Assembly: GCA_001796865.1 (NCBI GenBank)
Contig: MGNQ01000042.1
Location: 29,601 to 34,990, forward strand
DNA from: Chloroflexi bacterium RBG_16_56_11
GTDB taxonomy: Bacteria; Chloroflexota; Dehalococcoidia; Dehalococcoidales; RBG-16-60-22
Reading direction: 5' to 3'
Length of the DNA: 5,390 nucleotides
Positions within the stretch are counted from its first letter, which is position 1. The number at the start of each line of letters is the position of its first letter. Shown one piece after another: positions 4,501 to 5,390 of this stretch. The notes below the pieces were generated by a model. It was not told the DNA's origin and searched no databases. It saw only the letters and a list, made by a program, of their open reading frames with translations. The translations under genes were made by a program, and so were the position numbers.

Positions 4501-5390
4501 TTGGTTCCTCCATATCTAGCAGTGCCAGGTTGTTCCGATGCACCACCTCCGGTCCGTAGTCGGTGCGTAGCAGGCCGGCGATGTCATTCGAGCGGGCTCC
4601 CTTGATGATGCCGATATCGGCCGAGCCATAGTTGGTGATACCGCAGCCGAGGTGGTTACCTTCGCTATCATAAATAGCGACGATGTCCCCGCGTCCGAAC
4701 CTGCCCTCCGCCTTCTGGACGCCTGCCGCCAGCAGGCTGCGCTTCTGTCTCCGGAGGGCCACGGCGGCGCCATGATCGATGATGAGCTTGCCGCGGGTGC
4801 ACAGTCCGGAGAGCATCCAGCGCTGCCGGCTTTCCAGGTTGGTGGCGGTGGGTGGAAAGTGGGTGCCGGACGTTTCGCCGGCGGCGAGCTTCAGGATGAT
4901 ATCCGGCTCGCCCCCGCTGGCGATGACCACGTGCACGCCCGAAGCGGTCGCCAGTTCCGCGGCTTCTATTTTGGTTATCATACCGCCGGTGCCGACGTTG
5001 CTTTTTGCCGCGGTGGCCATCTTCCTGATGCCGGCATCGACGCGTGTGACCAGTGGGATGAGCCGGGCTGAGGGGTCGCGGGAGGGGTCGGCCGTATAGA
5101 GGCCGTCGATGTCCGTGAGTATCATCAGCAATTCGGCGTCGACCAGGTTGGCGACCATCGCGGAGAGATTATCGTTGTCCCCGAACCTGGCTTCCTTAAT
5201 TTCATCGATGGATATAACATCGTTCTCGTTGACGATACAGACGACGCGCAGCTCCATCAGCGCTAGGAGGGTGTTGCGGGCGTTGAGATAGCCGGCGCGG
5301 TCGGAGAGGTCGCCCTTGGTCAACAGGGCCTGCGCCACGATGATGTCAAGGCAGCCGAAGAGACGGTCGTAGACGTTCATCAGCCTTCCC
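4469..5390 (-). CDS. proB: Glutamate 5-kinase, 5' partial
   Basis: ProB phosphorylates L-glutamate to gamma-glutamyl phosphate with ATP, the first and usually proline-inhibited step of proline synthesis. The visible part is the C-terminal roughly 306 residues. Coding is open through the right window edge (G-R-L precede the Met at 5380), so the first 80-100 residues of the kinase domain lie outside, and 5380 is not the start. Counting from that Met, the amino acid kinase fold shows LNARNT (32-37), NENDVIS (51-57), FGDNDNLSAM (66-75), TDIDGLYTADP (89-99) and GTGGMITK (130-137), the substrate and ATP-binding segments of the family. A PUA domain follows from about 197 (GKLIIDHGAA) to the conserved end YGPEVVHRNNL (275-285), giving the kinase-plus-PUA form found in E. 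coli. The last 18 residues (LLDMEEPSGHRQTATVP region) are an extra tail whose DNA also holds the Shine-Dalgarno and GTG of the next ORF. proA is codirectional about 0.75 kb downstream. Confidence 0.96.
   Translation of the reverse strand, partial: GRLMNVYDRLFGCLDIIVAQALLTKGDLSDRAGYLNARNTLLALMELRVVCIVNENDVISIDEIKEARFGDNDNLSAMVANLVDAELLMILTDIDGLYTADPSRDPSARLIPLVTRVDAGIRKMATAAKSNVGTGGMITKIEAAELATASGVHVVIASGGEPDIILKLAAGETSGTHFPPTATNLESRQRWMLSGLCTRGKLIIDHGAAVALRRQKRSLLAAGVQKAEGRFGRGDIVAIYDSEGNHLGCGITNYGSADIGIIKGARSNDIAGLLRTDYGPEVVHRNNLALLDMEEPSGHRQTATVP
4507..4511 (-). promoter_or_regulatory. Strong Shine-Dalgarno of the 88-aa ORF inside proB
   Basis: GGAGG is embedded in the proB codons for Met-Glu-Glu and precedes GTG 4500 by six bases. 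It supports a GTG start that overlaps the proB end, and translational coupling to proB. Confidence 0.65.

Noticed and set aside
4652..5071. Open + strand frame of 139 codons antisense to proB
   Set aside because: Covered by the conserved kinase and PUA coding of proB, with no motifs of its own.

Overview
The window is a gene-dense, moderately high G+C bacterial chromosome segment with sigma70-type promoter elements, Shine-Dalgarno sites and GTG starts. The housekeeping genes rph, proB and proA and an MFE-2-like short-chain dehydrogenase suit an environmental bacterium. An uncultured Chloroflexota (Dehalococcoidia-like) lineage is my best guess, from general gene style only, and the sequence does not prove it. 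No tRNA, rRNA, CRISPR array or insertion sequence was seen.

Left part, + strand. Bases 1-651 hold the 3' end of an uncharacterised protein whose first visible residues resemble a degenerate M23/LytM-type beta-barrel. A well-formed promoter (657-685) then drives rph (718-1443), the tRNA 3'-processing phosphorolytic exoribonuclease RNase PH. A palindromic G+C hairpin (1461-1478) separates rph from the genes that converge on it.

Middle and right part, - strand, read from the right edge: proB (glutamate 5-kinase, 5' end outside the window), a small uncharacterised ORF that starts inside the proB tail on a strong Shine-Dalgarno, hicB (antitoxin), a broken hicA (toxin), proA (gamma-glutamyl phosphate reductase), and an MFE-2-like SDR oxidoreductase. 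All are codirectional, with overlaps or short gaps, so they could be cotranscribed. ProB and ProA catalyse the first two steps from glutamate to proline. Here a toxin-antitoxin module and a small ORF lie between these two genes, which often adjoin.

The most interesting point is this hicBA module. hicB looks intact, with its own extended -10 promoter and a very short leader. hicA begins with an ATGA overlap on the hicB stop but is interrupted at codon 26 by a -1-type frameshift. Its continuation in another frame carries Tyr where HicA toxins usually have the His of the GSH motif, and it runs into the proA start. A perfect 9-bp inverted repeat lies just inside the hicA start. The module is probably an orphan antitoxin with a decayed toxin, retained or stranded inside a proline biosynthesis operon. 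No clearly novel multi-gene system was found.
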